Below, one piece after another: positions 54,292-63,568 of a stretch of DNA of 64,000 nucleotides. A program made the position numbers and the translations under genes. This DNA is from an uncultured Paracoccaceae bacterium (GTDB taxonomy: Bacteria > Pseudomonadota > Alphaproteobacteria > Rhodobacterales > Rhodobacteraceae): assembly GCA_938005545.1 (NCBI GenBank), contig CALKXV010000065.1, forward strand, positions 1 through 64,000, written 5' to 3'. The notes under the pieces are model-generated. The model saw nothing but the letters and a program-made list of their open reading frames with translations. It was not told where the DNA came from and did no database searches. Numbering within the stretch: position 1 is the stretch's first letter; the number at the start of each line of letters is the position of its first letter.

Positions 54292-54879
54292 ATGCGCAGC
54301 GCTCAGATCACCCGAAAAACCGCCGAGACGGAGATTTCGGTTGAGATCAACCTTGATGGTACGGGGAAATACGACAATCAGACCGGCGTTGGTTTCTTTG
54401 ATCACATGCTGGATCAATTGGCGCGGCATTCGCTGATCGACATGACGATCCGCGCCAGTGGCGATTTGCACATCGACGATCATCACACGGTTGAGGACAC
54501 AGGCATCGCTTTGGGTCAGGCCCTGAATGCGGCTTTGGGCGACAAGCGCGGAGTTCGACGCTATGGTGCGTGTTTGCTGCCGATGGATGATGCTTTGGTG
54601 CGCACGGCATTGGACTTGTCCGCGCGCCCCTATCTGATTTGGAACGTCGACATGCCTGCGGCCAAGATCGGCACCTTTGATACCGTACTGGTGCGTGAGT
54701 TCTTTCAAGCCTTCAGCACGCATGGCGGTATCACGCTGCACGTGGATGGCCTGCACGGTTTGAACGCGCACCATATTGCAGAAGCGGCCTTCAAATCTGT
54801 GGCACGCGCTTTGCGTGACGCCGTGGAAACAGATCCGCGCAAGACCGATGCGATCCCGTCGACGAAGGGTGCGCTTTAG
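54292..54879 (+). CDS. hisB: Imidazoleglycerol-phosphate dehydratase
   Basis: Histidine biosynthesis step 6. 195 residues, the monofunctional form. It has the two repeated metal-binding halves: [16 protein letters not shown] and [21 protein letters not shown] in the first, and [38 protein letters not shown] in the second, with the DxHHxxED manganese ligands. ATG 54292 follows GGAGTTTCACA. hisH starts 5 bases after its stop. Confidence 0.95.
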   Translation: MRSAQITRKTAETEISVEINLDGTGKYDNQTGVGFFDHMLDQLARHSLIDMTIRASGDLHIDDHHTVEDTGIALGQALNAALGDKRGVRRYGACLLPMDDALVRTALDLSARPYLIWNVDMPAAKIGTFDTVLVREFFQAFSTHGGITLHVDGLHGLNAHHIAEAAFKSVARALRDAVETDPRKTDAIPSTKGAL

Positions 54880-54883
54880 GGTC

Positions 54884-55522
54884 ATGCTGACGGTTTTAAT
54901 CGACTATGGCGCCGGCAATTTGCATTCGGCCGAAAAGGCGTTTCAGCGCATGGCGGTTGAGACGAATGCGGGCGAGGTTCTGATCAGTGACCGGGCCGAG
55001 GATATTGCGCGCGCTGACCGTTTGGTTTTGCCGGGCGATGGCGCGTTTCCGGCCTGTATGACGGCCCTGAAAGATCAAAAAGGGTTGTTTGACGCGCTGA
55101 TTGAGGCGGTCGAGGTTCGGGCCCGGCCTTTTCTTGGCATCTGTGTCGGTATGCAACTGATGGCCCACAAAGGTCATGAGTATCATGAGGTTGCCGGGCT
55201 GTCCTGGATCAATGGTGAGGTGCGGCGGATCGTGCCCAGTGTTCCGACGTTTAAAGTACCGCACATGGGTTGGAACGATCTGGTCATTGAAGACCCCCAT
55301 CCTGTATTGGACGGAATAGCAACCGGTGATCACGCGTATTTTGTGCATTCCTATCAGATGGAAATGACCGACCCGAGCGAATGTCTGGCTTATTGCGACT
55401 ATGGCGGCGCGGTCACGGCAATCGTTGGCCGCGACACGATGATCGGCACACAATTCCATCCCGAGAAAAGCCAAGCCGCAGGGTTGCGCTTGATTGCGAA
55501 CTGGCTGAACTGGCGGCCCTGA
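54884..55522 (+). CDS. hisH: Imidazole glycerol phosphate synthase, glutaminase subunit
   Basis: Supplies ammonia from glutamine to HisF. 212 residues. Class I glutaminase triad: Cys in FLGICVGMQLM, and His/Glu in GTQFHPEKSQ. Also typical are IDYGAGNLHSAEKAF, LPGDGAF and VPHMGWNDL. ATG 54884 is 5 bases after hisB, so the two are coupled. hisA and hisF do not follow; the next gene is an unrelated secreted protein. Confidence 0.95.
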   Translation: MLTVLIDYGAGNLHSAEKAFQRMAVETNAGEVLISDRAEDIARADRLVLPGDGAFPACMTALKDQKGLFDALIEAVEVRARPFLGICVGMQLMAHKGHEYHEVAGLSWINGEVRRIVPSVPTFKVPHMGWNDLVIEDPHPVLDGIATGDHAYFVHSYQMEMTDPSECLAYCDYGGAVTAIVGRDTMIGTQFHPEKSQAAGLRLIANWLNWRP

Positions 55523-55564
55523 AGCTCTTGGGTTTTGCCGGACAATGCTGTTAGGCTTTCGACT

Positions 55565-56425
55565 ATGCGCATGACAGCTTTTCTGATCGCCTTCGCCTGC
55601 CCTGTCGCCGCTCAGGATGAGCCCGGCCCTTTTGCCAGCTTTGATCTGGCCAGCAAGCCCGTTCTGGCCGACCCCCATGATTTGGCAATGGGACCGGATG
55701 GCAGGCTTTATGTGGCCGACAAATTTGGGTCGCGGATTGCTGTCTTTGATCCCGAGACCCTTGAACTGATCGAAATGCTTTCGGAAGGATTATTGCCCGG
55801 CGTCCATGACATTTCGTTTGGAGCAGATGGAAAGGTCGCCGTTGCGGTGACCGGAGCCAGCGCCGTTGCGGTTTATGACAGTGTTGACGGCTTGTCCGAA
55901 CCACCAACATCCGGGATTTCAGCGCCTCGCACAGAAGGTGCGCTTTTGCATTCGAACGGCGATCTTTATGCGATGGCAAGTGGTCTTGGCACTCTGATCC
56001 GGGCACGCGGTTCTGACGTCATCGGAGCGGTTGAAGGGCATTTCGGCGCGCATGACGTTGCCGAGGCACCCGACGGCACCATTTGGGTCGCCGATAACAA
56101 TGCGCGACGTCTCGTGCAGTACACGCCCGATCTGGAACTGTTACAGGAATTGAACGATCCGAAATTCGGCTTCGTCGGCCCGCGTTATCTTGATGTGACG
56201 GAATTCGGTCATTTGGTTGTGGCCGATCAGGATGCGCACCGCGTTCTTCTGATTGATCCGTCGCAGCCGGGTGGTGCATTACTTGGAGTTCTGGGGGATG
56301 GTCAACCAGGCATCGGGCCGGGCAAGTTCGACGATCCCGAAGGCGTCGCCGTGGATGGAAACCGTTATTTCATAAGCGATTCAGACAACAATCGCATCGT
56401 TCGCTATAGCGTCGTTCTGAACTGA
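55565..56425 (+). CDS. Secreted NHL/beta-propeller protein
   Basis: 286 residues with signal peptide MRMTAFLIAFACPVAAQ. The mature part is built of NHL-like blades: DPHDLAMGPDGRLYVADKFGSRIAVFDPETLELI, GAHDVAEAPDGTIWVADNNARRLVQYTPDLELL and FDDPEGVAVDGNRYFISDSDNNRIVRYSVV. Probably a periplasmic six-bladed propeller; function unknown. It starts 42 bases after hisH and may be on the same transcript, although functionally unrelated. Confidence 0.82.
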   Translation: MRMTAFLIAFACPVAAQDEPGPFASFDLASKPVLADPHDLAMGPDGRLYVADKFGSRIAVFDPETLELIEMLSEGLLPGVHDISFGADGKVAVAVTGASAVAVYDSVDGLSEPPTSGISAPRTEGALLHSNGDLYAMASGLGTLIRARGSDVIGAVEGHFGAHDVAEAPDGTIWVADNNARRLVQYTPDLELLQELNDPKFGFVGPRYLDVTEFGHLVVADQDAHRVLLIDPSQPGGALLGVLGDGQPGIGPGKFDDPEGVAVDGNRYFISDSDNNRIVRYSVVLN

Positions 56426-56428
56426 TCC

Positions 56429-56617
56429 CTAGACGTGGTGCGCTTGGGCGATCTTATCTTCGTCGGGTGTCATGAGCGGCGCAAGGAACGCGGTGATCAA
56501 GACCAATGTGCCTGATGCGGAATAGGCCAGAAAAGCAAACCCAAGTGACGACGTTTCGAAATACACCGCAACAGCAACAGCAAGTGCGGCAAAGAAACTG
56601 ATGATGAGTTGGGCCAT
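56429..56617 (-). CDS. Small two-helix membrane protein
   Basis: 62 residues: helix 1 (IISFFAALAVAVAVYFE), helix 2 (YSASGTLVLITAFLAPL) and a polar tail TPDEDKIAQAHHV. Not recognised; similar small proteins are common in the group. ATG 56617, convergent with the propeller gene with only 3 bases between stops. The 228 bases upstream, to 56845, hold no gene that I can see. Confidence 0.6.
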   Translation of the reverse strand: MAQLIISFFAALAVAVAVYFETSSLGFAFLAYSASGTLVLITAFLAPLMTPDEDKIAQAHHV

Positions 56618-56845
56618 CGGTTCGTCCTATAACGTGCTAACAAAGATAAGACTGGCCGTGAAATCTGGCTGAATTGCGGCGCGACTTCGAACAATTGAGG
56701 CCTAATGTTGGTGCTTAAATAAACCTTTCACGAAATAAAGCCTGAGAATCATCGCAATCTGCCTAATTCCACCGGGGCAAACTTAAATCCACCGCCCTAG
56801 CTCATAGGGAAAGTGTATTAAAAACAGATTATTAGTGGTAATTTT

Positions 56846-58729
56846 TCAATCTGCCCACTGCCATGGTCGTGTAAAGGCTCCAAGCGTTTTTGTAACGCCC
56901 GCCTCATCGGCAGAACTCCGCCCGTCCAGCAAGGCAACAAGCCCCAATCGCTTATCTTCGATCACCTCTTTGATCCGTGCGTCATGCCCGGCCGCCTCAA
57001 GTGCTTCATTATAAACACGGGTTATTGCGCTGCGGCGAAGATCGGGTTTGAACACTTTCCCAACGGCCGTTTTGGGCAATTCATCCAAAATTTCGATGTA
57101 CTTTGGCAAAGCGGCCCGTTCGGCGATCCGCGTTTCGGCAAAGGCGATCAGCTCATCTGGAGTCACACTGGCACCGGCAACCAGTTCAACGAAGGCGCAA
57201 GGCAATTCACCGGCGTGCGCATCCGGTTGACCAATGGCACCCACCATGGCCACGGCCTCGTGACCGGCAAGAACCTCTTCTATTTCGGCAGGATCAATAT
57301 TGTGACCGCCGCGAATGATCAGATCCTTGGCGCGCCCCGTAATCCAGACATAGCCATCTTCGTCGATACGCCCCAGATCACCGGTACGCAGGAAATTGTT
57401 GAAGTGGTACAGGTCTTTGTTCTTGGCGGCTTCGGTATAGGTTTTTCCGGGCGAAACACCGGGATTGAACACGCAAATCTCGCCCACTTCGTCGGTTCCG
57501 CATTCGCGCGGGCCTTCGGGGGTATCGAGCAGAATTTTGACATCCGTATAGGGAAACGGGATGCCAACCGACCCGACCTTTTTGATGCCGCCAATGGGGT
57601 TGCAGGACACAAGGCAGGTGGCTTCGGTCAAACCATAACCTTCGACGATTTCGACACCGCAGGCTGCTTCGAACCGTTTGTAAAGTTCGATCGGCAATGG
57701 AGCTGAACCCGAAAAGGCCATTTTGACCGATGGCACGTCCGCATCAACCGGGCGCTGCATCAGTGCCGAAAACGCCGTTGGCACGCCAATGACAAAGGTT
57801 GTTTGCCAGCGCTCGACCAGCTTCCAGAAATTGTCGAACACACCTTCGCCGCGATACCCCGCGGGCGTTGGGAAGACGACATGTGCGCCCGCTTGAATAG
57901 CCGACATCAAGATAGGTTCGACTGCGAACACGTGAAACAGCGGCAACGGGCACATGATGCTGCTGTCTGAATCGAACAGAAGCGTCGCGCCCAGCCAGCC
58001 ATTGTAGATCATGCCCGCAAAGCGGTGTTGTGCGATCTTGGGCATGCCGGTGGTGCCGCCGGTGTGAAAATAAGCGCCGACGCGGTCATATCCGGGAGGA
58101 TCGAAATCCAGCGTTGTATTCTGGCGGTTCATCTCGGCGTTAAAACTTAGAACGCGCGCTTTGTGTTTCACCGGGTTCTTTGGACGCACCAGCGGTACGA
58201 TCCAGGATTTTGGTGGAGTGAGATACCGGTTCAGGTCGATCTCAAGCACAGTCTTGATATTGGGAGCCAACGCCGCGGCTTCAGTGGCTTTCTGGGGCAC
58301 ATCGGTTTTGGGAAAGGCTTTTAGTGTCACCAGGACCTTGGCATTGGTTTCGCGCAGCAACGCTCCGATCTGTTCCACTTCAAGAAGCGGGTTGATCGGG
58401 TTAACGATCCCAGCCGTCATACCACCCAAAAGCGTCAAAACGGTTTCGGTCGCATTCGGCAGCATATAGGCGACCACGTCGTCTTCCTGCACACCAAGCC
58501 CGCGAAGCATATTCGCCACCTGGGTGGTTTTTTCGAGCAATTCCGCCCAGGTCAGCGTTTCTGCGGGATCTTTCGGACCGGACTGAAGCTGAAACGAAAT
58601 CGCATTTCTGGTTCCATGCTTTTTCGCCGTCAACGAAAGCGCATCGAAAACCGTCTTGGGCATATTGCGCCCTTTCCAATCGCTCTCGGCTTCAAGGGCG
58701 TTGCGCTGCTCAAGACTGGTGAACTTCAT
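56846..58729 (-). CDS. Acyl-CoA synthetase (AMP-forming)
   Basis: 627 residues of the ANL superfamily. Motifs: the phosphate loop in YFHTGGTTGMPKIAQHRFAG, VEGYGLTEATCLVSCNP, the YVWITGRAKDLIIRGGHNIDPAEIEEVLAGH hinge and the Lys of LPKTAVGKVFKPDLRRSA near residue 555. It activates a carboxylic acid, most likely a fatty or aromatic acid. ATG 58729 follows GGGAGGCAAAC. It reads away from the ABC exporter gene upstream and is alone downstream. Confidence 0.92.
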   Translation of the reverse strand: MKFTSLEQRNALEAESDWKGRNMPKTVFDALSLTAKKHGTRNAISFQLQSGPKDPAETLTWAELLEKTTQVANMLRGLGVQEDDVVAYMLPNATETVLTLLGGMTAGIVNPINPLLEVEQIGALLRETNAKVLVTLKAFPKTDVPQKATEAAALAPNIKTVLEIDLNRYLTPPKSWIVPLVRPKNPVKHKARVLSFNAEMNRQNTTLDFDPPGYDRVGAYFHTGGTTGMPKIAQHRFAGMIYNGWLGATLLFDSDSSIMCPLPLFHVFAVEPILMSAIQAGAHVVFPTPAGYRGEGVFDNFWKLVERWQTTFVIGVPTAFSALMQRPVDADVPSVKMAFSGSAPLPIELYKRFEAACGVEIVEGYGLTEATCLVSCNPIGGIKKVGSVGIPFPYTDVKILLDTPEGPRECGTDEVGEICVFNPGVSPGKTYTEAAKNKDLYHFNNFLRTGDLGRIDEDGYVWITGRAKDLIIRGGHNIDPAEIEEVLAGHEAVAMVGAIGQPDAHAGELPCAFVELVAGASVTPDELIAFAETRIAERAALPKYIEILDELPKTAVGKVFKPDLRRSAITRVYNEALEAAGHDARIKEVIEDKRLGLVALLDGRSSADEAGVTKTLGAFTRPWQWAD

Positions 58730-58816
58730 GTTTGCCTCCCAACAATTTCAACGACTTTCGCGCGAAAATCGGATTTGGGCAAGCGTGGAGGCCGGCAGCG
58801 GACGAAACGTCGCCTT

Positions 58817-60601
58817 CTACTCGGCGGCTTGGCCTGCGGTAAATTGCAGTCGGGCAAGCCGCGCGTAAAGCCCGCCTTCGTTCACAAGGCTGTCATGAGT
58901 GCCGCTTGCAACGATTTTTCCGTCTTCGAAAACAAGGATGCGATCCGCTTTTTTCACTGTTGCCAAACGGTGCGCGACAACAATGGTCGTGCGATCTTCG
59001 GCCAGCCGGTCAACGGCATCCTGAACCGCACGTTCGCTTTCGGCGTCCAGCGCGCTTGTGGCTTCGTCCAGTAAAAGGATCGGCGCATCACGCAAAATGG
59101 CCCGCGCAATGGCGATCCGCTGTTTCTGGCCACCTGACAGCATCACACCACGTTCGCCGACCTGACTGTCAAACCCATCCGGCAGCTTGGACAGAAAATC
59201 ATAGGCGGCCGCAGACCGCGCAGCCTCTTCCACTTCGGCATCTGTGGCATCCAAGCGACCAAAGCGAATGTTTTCGCGCGCCGTTGTGGCAAAGATAACC
59301 GGTTCTTGCGGCACAAGCGCGATGTTGCGTCGAAAATCCGCACGCGCCATTGCCGCCAAGCCTTGGCCGTCCATGCGGATCTCACCGCTCTGGGGATCAT
59401 AAAACCTCAAAAGCAGTTGGATCACCGTGGTTTTACCGGCTCCCGAAGGGCCGACAAGCGCGACGGTTTCCCCCGGTGCCACCGTGAAAGAAACACCGTT
59501 CAGCGCTGGCATATCGGGGCGCGTGGGATACGCGAATTGCACATCGTCAAACACAACTTCCCCGGCGGCTGGCGCGGCCAGGATTTCGGGCATCAATGGA
59601 TCCGCGACCGTGTCTTCCGCCGTCAAAAGTTCGACCAAACGTTCCGTTGCACCCGCTGCGCGCTGAAGCTCTCCCCAGATTTCGCTTAAAGCGCCAACAC
59701 CACCGGCGACCATGATCGCATAGATTACGAACTGAACCAATTCGCCAACGCTCATCACACCTTCGCGCACGTCACGCGCACCGACCCAAAGCACACCGAC
59801 AACACCAGCGAACACCAAGGCTATGACAATGACCGTCATAAACGCCCGCGTGGTGATCCGGGTTTTGGCCGATTGAAACGACCTTTCAGTCACCTCCTCA
59901 AAAGACGCGCGGCTTTCAGTTTCATGAGTATACGCCTGCACCGCCTGAACCGAGAGCAGCGTTTCCGACGCACTGCCCGAAGACGCAGCGATCCAATCCT
60001 GGTTTTCACGGCTCAGCACCCTTAGGCGACGCCCCAGAACAACGATCGGAACAATGATCACCGGCACCATCAAAAGCACCAGAAACGCCAATTTAAGCGA
60101 CGTAAAGAACAACAGGATCAAGCCACCTATCAAAATCAACGCGTTGCGCAGTGCGATCGACACCGACGAGCTGATCACCGACAGGATAAGCGTGGTGTCA
60201 GTGGTGATCCGAGACAGAACCTCTCCGGTCATGATGCGCTCATAAAACGCCGGGCTCATCGCGATCATGCGCTCAAAAACCGCAACGCGAATGTCCGCCA
60301 CAACCCGTTCCCCAAGACGCGTCACCAGATAATACCGAAGCCCTGTGCCAACTGCGAGCAAAAGCGCGATGATAAGTGCCGCGGTAAAGTAGCTGTCCAA
60401 AAGCGCTTCGGCGGAGGTTTCAAACCCATCGACCACACGGCGCACCGCAATCGGAAGAACCAGCGACACCATGGCCGTCAGGAACAGCGCCAGGATCGCG
60501 GCCGCCAGCATGAACCGATACGCCAGAACGAACGGCAACAACGCACGCAACATCCCCACGTTACGTGACTTTTCGCGTTCTTCTAAAGACTTATCGGCCA
60601 T
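58817..60601 (-). CDS. ABC exporter, fused membrane and ATPase domains (MsbA-like)
   Basis: 594 residues. Six helices in the first 320 residues, then an ATPase with Walker A VGPSGAGKTTVIQLLL, signature MLSGGQKQRIAIARAIL, Walker B ILLLDEATSALDAESE and H-loop VVAHRLATVKKADR. The type IV exporter layout fits MsbA, ATM1 and related lipid or drug exporters; it probably works as a homodimer. ATG 60601 follows GGGGAA; the longer frame to 60652 is not supported. Confidence 0.9.
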   Translation of the reverse strand: MADKSLEEREKSRNVGMLRALLPFVLAYRFMLAAAILALFLTAMVSLVLPIAVRRVVDGFETSAEALLDSYFTAALIIALLLAVGTGLRYYLVTRLGERVVADIRVAVFERMIAMSPAFYERIMTGEVLSRITTDTTLILSVISSSVSIALRNALILIGGLILLFFTSLKLAFLVLLMVPVIIVPIVVLGRRLRVLSRENQDWIAASSGSASETLLSVQAVQAYTHETESRASFEEVTERSFQSAKTRITTRAFMTVIVIALVFAGVVGVLWVGARDVREGVMSVGELVQFVIYAIMVAGGVGALSEIWGELQRAAGATERLVELLTAEDTVADPLMPEILAAPAAGEVVFDDVQFAYPTRPDMPALNGVSFTVAPGETVALVGPSGAGKTTVIQLLLRFYDPQSGEIRMDGQGLAAMARADFRRNIALVPQEPVIFATTARENIRFGRLDATDAEVEEAARSAAAYDFLSKLPDGFDSQVGERGVMLSGGQKQRIAIARAILRDAPILLLDEATSALDAESERAVQDAVDRLAEDRTTIVVAHRLATVKKADRILVFEDGKIVASGTHDSLVNEGGLYARLARLQFTAGQAAE

Positions 60602-60704
60602 TGGTTCCCCTTCTTCAAAATCCGGGATACTCAAGCCGGGCACAGACCACAAGCAACTGGCTCATCGGCGCACAAAAACGGTGGATTTGGGGTATGGGAA
60701 AACT

Positions 60705-60778
60705 TGGAGCGGGCGGCGGGAATCGAACCCGCGTCATCAGCTTGGAAGGCTGAGGTCTTACCACTACACAACGCCCGC
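60705..60778 (-). tRNA. tRNA-Gly (anticodon UCC), with encoded CCA
   Basis: 74 bases. Acceptor GCGGGCG (5' end at 60778) pairs with CGCCCGC (60709-60715), followed by T and CCA (60705-60707). The anticodon loop CTTCCAA gives UCC, reading GGA. The T-arm GCGGGTTCGATTCCCGC is canonical. Confidence 0.97.
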
Positions 60779-61227
60779 TCTGCAAATAGGTGCCTATTTC
60801 ATGGGTGTTTCGAGGTCAAGTGACAAGCTACCCGTTCATGTGTTGCGTCGATCCGTTGAAAGCACCCCGTAGAACGGACAGCCGTAACTAGCTCCCTCGC
60901 TGCCATGCAGTTTCCCAAAGCTGCCGTTTGTCGCAGGCGCGGAAATCCGGGGCGCGGACGGCCGCTCCGCGGAAAGTCTGTGTGTAAACTCGATTGATCG
61001 TGCTGCTCACGAGAGCCCTTGGCGTTCTTGTGCATTTTTATCGCTGTATCGTTTTTCCAGCTATCCTTATGGATTGATACTTCAGCGTCAATTTCAAGTT
61101 TACCTATGATGCGCGCCCCAACAATTGAATGCCAAATAGCAATGTGGCATTTGGGCAAGACACGGTTTTCCCGTTGAGATTTGGTATCAATCTTGCAATC
61201 CGAAATCCGTGGGTGCCGAAGAAATCT
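60779..61227. other. Gene-free stretch between tRNA-Gly and the tad remnant
   Basis: 449 bases. The open frames here lack ribosome sites and family features. A partly GC-rich section around 60910-60990 (AAAGCTGCCGTTTGTCGC) resembles the short dispersed AAGCTGCC-type repeats seen between Rhodobacterales genes; this is from memory and unchecked. An imperfect inverted repeat, TGCCAAAT/ATTTGGGCA, is near 61128-61155. Confidence 0.35.
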
Positions 61228-61530
61228 TTACGTTCCAAACAAACGGATCCACCGAATGAGCATTGGTGCAAGACAAATGATAAGAAGCGCAGGCATCATC
61301 GTTACAGCAATAACACCAGACATTTGTACAGGTAGCCGGTTTGCCTTTTCTTGCGCCTTTAGTTCGCGTGTCGTGCGCATTTCCTCGGCATAAGTATTCA
61401 AAACGGTTGAAATACTTGTGCCGTATTGGCTGGCCTGCAAAATCACATTTGCGAATGCAGACATTTCATCGACATTCGTACGCTCGGCCATGTCAAGAAA
61501 TGCCTTCTGTCTGTCCTTACCTGTCTGACG
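61228..61530 (-). pseudogene. tadC: tadC 3' fragment (pilus platform protein)
   Basis: The frame reads KDRQKAFLDMAERTNVDEMSAFANVILQASQYGTSISTVLN, then EMRTTRELKAQEKANRLPVQM and a final helix pair ending in IRWIRLFGT. This is the C-terminal third of a TadC/GspF-type protein, normally about 300 residues; the N-terminal two thirds are gone. It is in the same reading frame as the truncated cpaE directly upstream, separated from it only by that gene's TGA. It cannot encode a working platform protein. Confidence 0.8.
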
Positions 61531-62229
61531 TCAGCACCCGTTGGAATGCCGTTGAAGGATGCCTTTCAGATAATTAGCATCCGGAACGGCAGCACTTTCG
61601 ATCATCTCTAAAAAACCGCCGTTGTCTTCAAGGTCCATCAAAACCCCAACAGAGCCAAACTGGATATCCAGATCCAACATCGCGACGGACGCACCATCGG
61701 TTTTGGAAAAGCGTCCTTTCTTGGCCGCAAGCGCGACGGCGAGGTTTACAGCCGTTGTCGTTGCACCACGTCCACCAGTCGATTGAACCACGGCCATAAG
61801 CCGCCCGGAACCGCGTTCGACCGTAGACGCTTTGACCAAGCCTTTCCGCGACGTGCGCAGGTTGTCGATCACAGTACTTAGGTAATCGGCATCGATTGAC
61901 CGCGGTAAAACTTCATCGACACCGCGGGACTTCAACATTTGCGCTTTGGTGATCGACAAATCCTCGGACGTGAGCGCGACAAAGATGCCTTTCTCTCTCG
62001 AACCGACGGCCGTTTCAATGACCGACAAATCGTTCTCGTTGTCAGGGTCAGCTTCGAAGACGATAACGTCATGCTTCGACACAAGGTCTAGCGCGTGTCC
62101 ATTCATTGCGCTCAGCGTGCCATTCTCGGAATGGACAGTGCTTCCGGCACCCCGCAAGGCCGCATCAAGAATACTGCTTCTTTCCAAGTCCTGTAAAAGC
62201 AGAAGTGTTGAGTTCATGTTATTTGACAT
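61531..62229 (-). pseudogene. cpaE: cpaE/tadZ 5' fragment (pilus assembly ATPase-like)
   Basis: 232 residues remain of a protein usually near 400. The receiver-like N-terminus (about 1-125) and the first half of the MinD-like ATPase are present: the deviant P-loop AVVQSTGGRGATTTAVNLAVALA and MLDLDIQFGSVGVLMDLEDNGGFLEM. It stops abruptly after KGILQRHSNGC, where tadC sequence begins. The 3' half of cpaE and all of cpaF, tadB and the 5' part of tadC are missing. Probably non-functional. Confidence 0.85.
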
Positions 62230-62246
62230 TGGATGCTCTCGTCATT

Positions 62247-62475
62247 TTAACCGTTCTCCCCGGAATTAAGGTCTTCTGACGGCAAGGTGACACTGAAGTC
62301 GGCGAAACCGGCCGAGGCTCCAAGCGTGCTTTGTGCGTTGAACATTGGTATTCGTGGTCGTGCCCAATGCGCCGAAAGCGCCTACGGCAATACCGGCAAC
62401 AACCAAAAGTGCGAGGCCATATTCGACAATCGCAGCACCGGATTCGTTCCTCAGAAACTTCTTCAATACTTTCAT
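62247..62475 (-). pseudogene. flp: Flp-type pilin with a frameshift
   Basis: ATG 62475 follows GGGAGATC. The first 47 residues are a normal Flp pilin: MKVLKKFLRNESGAAIVEYGLALL with the processing Gly and conserved Glu-Tyr, and a hydrophobic helix. After GTTTNT the frame goes on as NVQRTKHAWSLGRFRR and stops at 62266. One base less would give MFNAQSTLGASAGFADFSVTLPSEDLNS, ending at 62247, with the usual TMFN of Flp proteins. So an extra base in the CCAATG region probably broke the gene. Confidence 0.7.
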
Positions 62476-62871
62476 TTGGGATCTCCCTAGTAACAAAAAT
62501 GTATGGGCGGTTTTGCCCCCAACTCCGCCCATTCGTGACGAAGACGAATCACTTAGATCACGACTTTCGGGCTGCTGCGCGGGTGAGGAATTGATAAAAA
62601 CCCCCTAAGGTTGTAAAATCGTTCTTACAATCTCCAATTGAGTGTTTTTGGCAATGGCTATGGATAATGATGAAAATTTGTCTTTTCTGTTCTCAAGAGA
62701 TTGATAGTTTTTAATCAGGGATTGGGGAGAATCCAAAAATTTGGCGATTGTATATTTGACAAACCCGATCCTCACAACTTAAGGTAAAGACGGTCTCACC
62801 ACCACTTTCAACCTTCTCGCGTTGGCGTCTGAAAAGAGGCGGACAACAGCGTCCGGGAAAGGAGAAAGCCC
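62476..62871. promoter_or_regulatory. AT-rich region between flp and the 32-residue gene
   Basis: 396 bases without a clear gene. A small stem-loop, TTGTAA-N8-TTACAA, lies at 62611-62630 in the flp upstream region. TTGACA at 62756-62761 could be the -35 box for the small plus-strand gene at 62872. The AT-rich content differs from the neighbouring genes. Confidence 0.35.
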
Positions 62872-62970
62872 ATGGCCACAAAGTGCGGATGCAAATCCAA
62901 ACCAAAGGGTCGGAAGACGGTGAAAGTGTCTACACACAAACGCCGCCCTCCGCGCAAGAACTGCAAATAG
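62872..62970 (+). CDS. Very basic Cys-containing small protein, 32 residues
   Basis: MATKCGCKSKPKGRKTVKV followed by STHKRRPPRKNCK. It has a strong ribosome site (GGAGAAAGCC) and a TTGACA box further upstream. Thirteen of 32 residues are Lys or Arg and there are three Cys, including CxC. It could be a nucleic-acid-binding or metal-binding micro-protein, or part of the mobile element on its right. Not recognised. Confidence 0.45.
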   Translation: MATKCGCKSKPKGRKTVKVSTHKRRPPRKNCK

Positions 62971-63007
62971 CAGTGATTGAGTAAGAAGGTGGTGAGGCCG
63001 CTATCGC

Positions 63008-63178
63008 TTAGCCGTCATCGCCGTCTGGCGACATTGATTCAGAGGTTGAATCTTGTGTCAACGGCTTCTTCTTCGCAAGCTTGCCCAGCCTCTCGTTAAA
63101 CCGTTCTTCATCGTCGTCCGTATCTAACCGGCGGGCGGTTTCTTTGAAGCGGTCTAGTTGGGTCTTGTCTGTTTCCAT
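63008..63178 (-). CDS. Small acidic/basic helix protein linked to IS1595 transposase
   Basis: 56 residues: METDKTQLDRFKETARRL, a run of Asp/Glu (DTDDDEERFNERLGKLAKKK) and a polar end. In alphaproteobacterial IS1595-type elements a short protein of the pattern DRFKE.AR.L..D.DE..F.E.L...AK is often found downstream of the transposase; I rely on memory for this. Same strand as the transposase, about 390 bases downstream of it. Role unknown. Confidence 0.6.
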   Translation of the reverse strand: METDKTQLDRFKETARRLDTDDDEERFNERLGKLAKKKPLTQDSTSESMSPDGDDG

Positions 63179-63280
63179 GAAAGTACACTAGCGATTCGAG
63201 GCGTTTCCATCCACCCCCCCAGAAGTAAGCCGTTGAAAGCAATCTGAGGGAGTGGTCACGTCCACAATAGGAGAACCCTT

Positions 63281-63397
63281 ATGGACAACTCTATTGATGA
63301 CAAGAAAGTCATCTATCGCCCTTACATTACGACCAAAGATGGTCGCAAGATTTGGGCCAAATGGTACGGCAAGAGAGCGTTTCGCATAGAAACCTGA
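63281..63397 (+). CDS. Small conserved-looking protein, 38 residues
   Basis: MDNSIDDKKVIYRPYITT, then KDGRKIWAKWYGKRAFRIET, preceded by AGGAGAA at a good distance. The pattern (F/Y)R..IT.KDGR.I.A..YGK.AF.I recurs in small proteins beside alphaproteobacterial mobile elements, from memory. It lies between the transposase and its passenger gene but on the opposite strand. Function unknown. Confidence 0.55.
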   Translation: MDNSIDDKKVIYRPYITTKDGRKIWAKWYGKRAFRIET

Positions 63398-63568
63398 CCT
63401 ACCTATATTTTCTGGAGGGAGCAGGAAGCTGCTCCCTCTTTTGTGACGACGCAACCAGCTAGCTGGTACCGTGCAAGGCTTTGTGTCACCACACCTGTAA
63501 TATGTTCAATTCTCGTCTGCGTGGAAGCTTTTGCTGACGCAAAAGCAATGAGTCGATTGATTGCTTGT

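Noticed and set aside
60799-61158. 119-residue minus-strand frame after tRNA-Gly
   Set aside because: No ribosome site, no domain features, unusual composition.
62711-62905. 64-residue minus-strand frame opposite the 32-residue gene
   Set aside because: No start signal; overlaps a probable promoter and a better-supported small gene.
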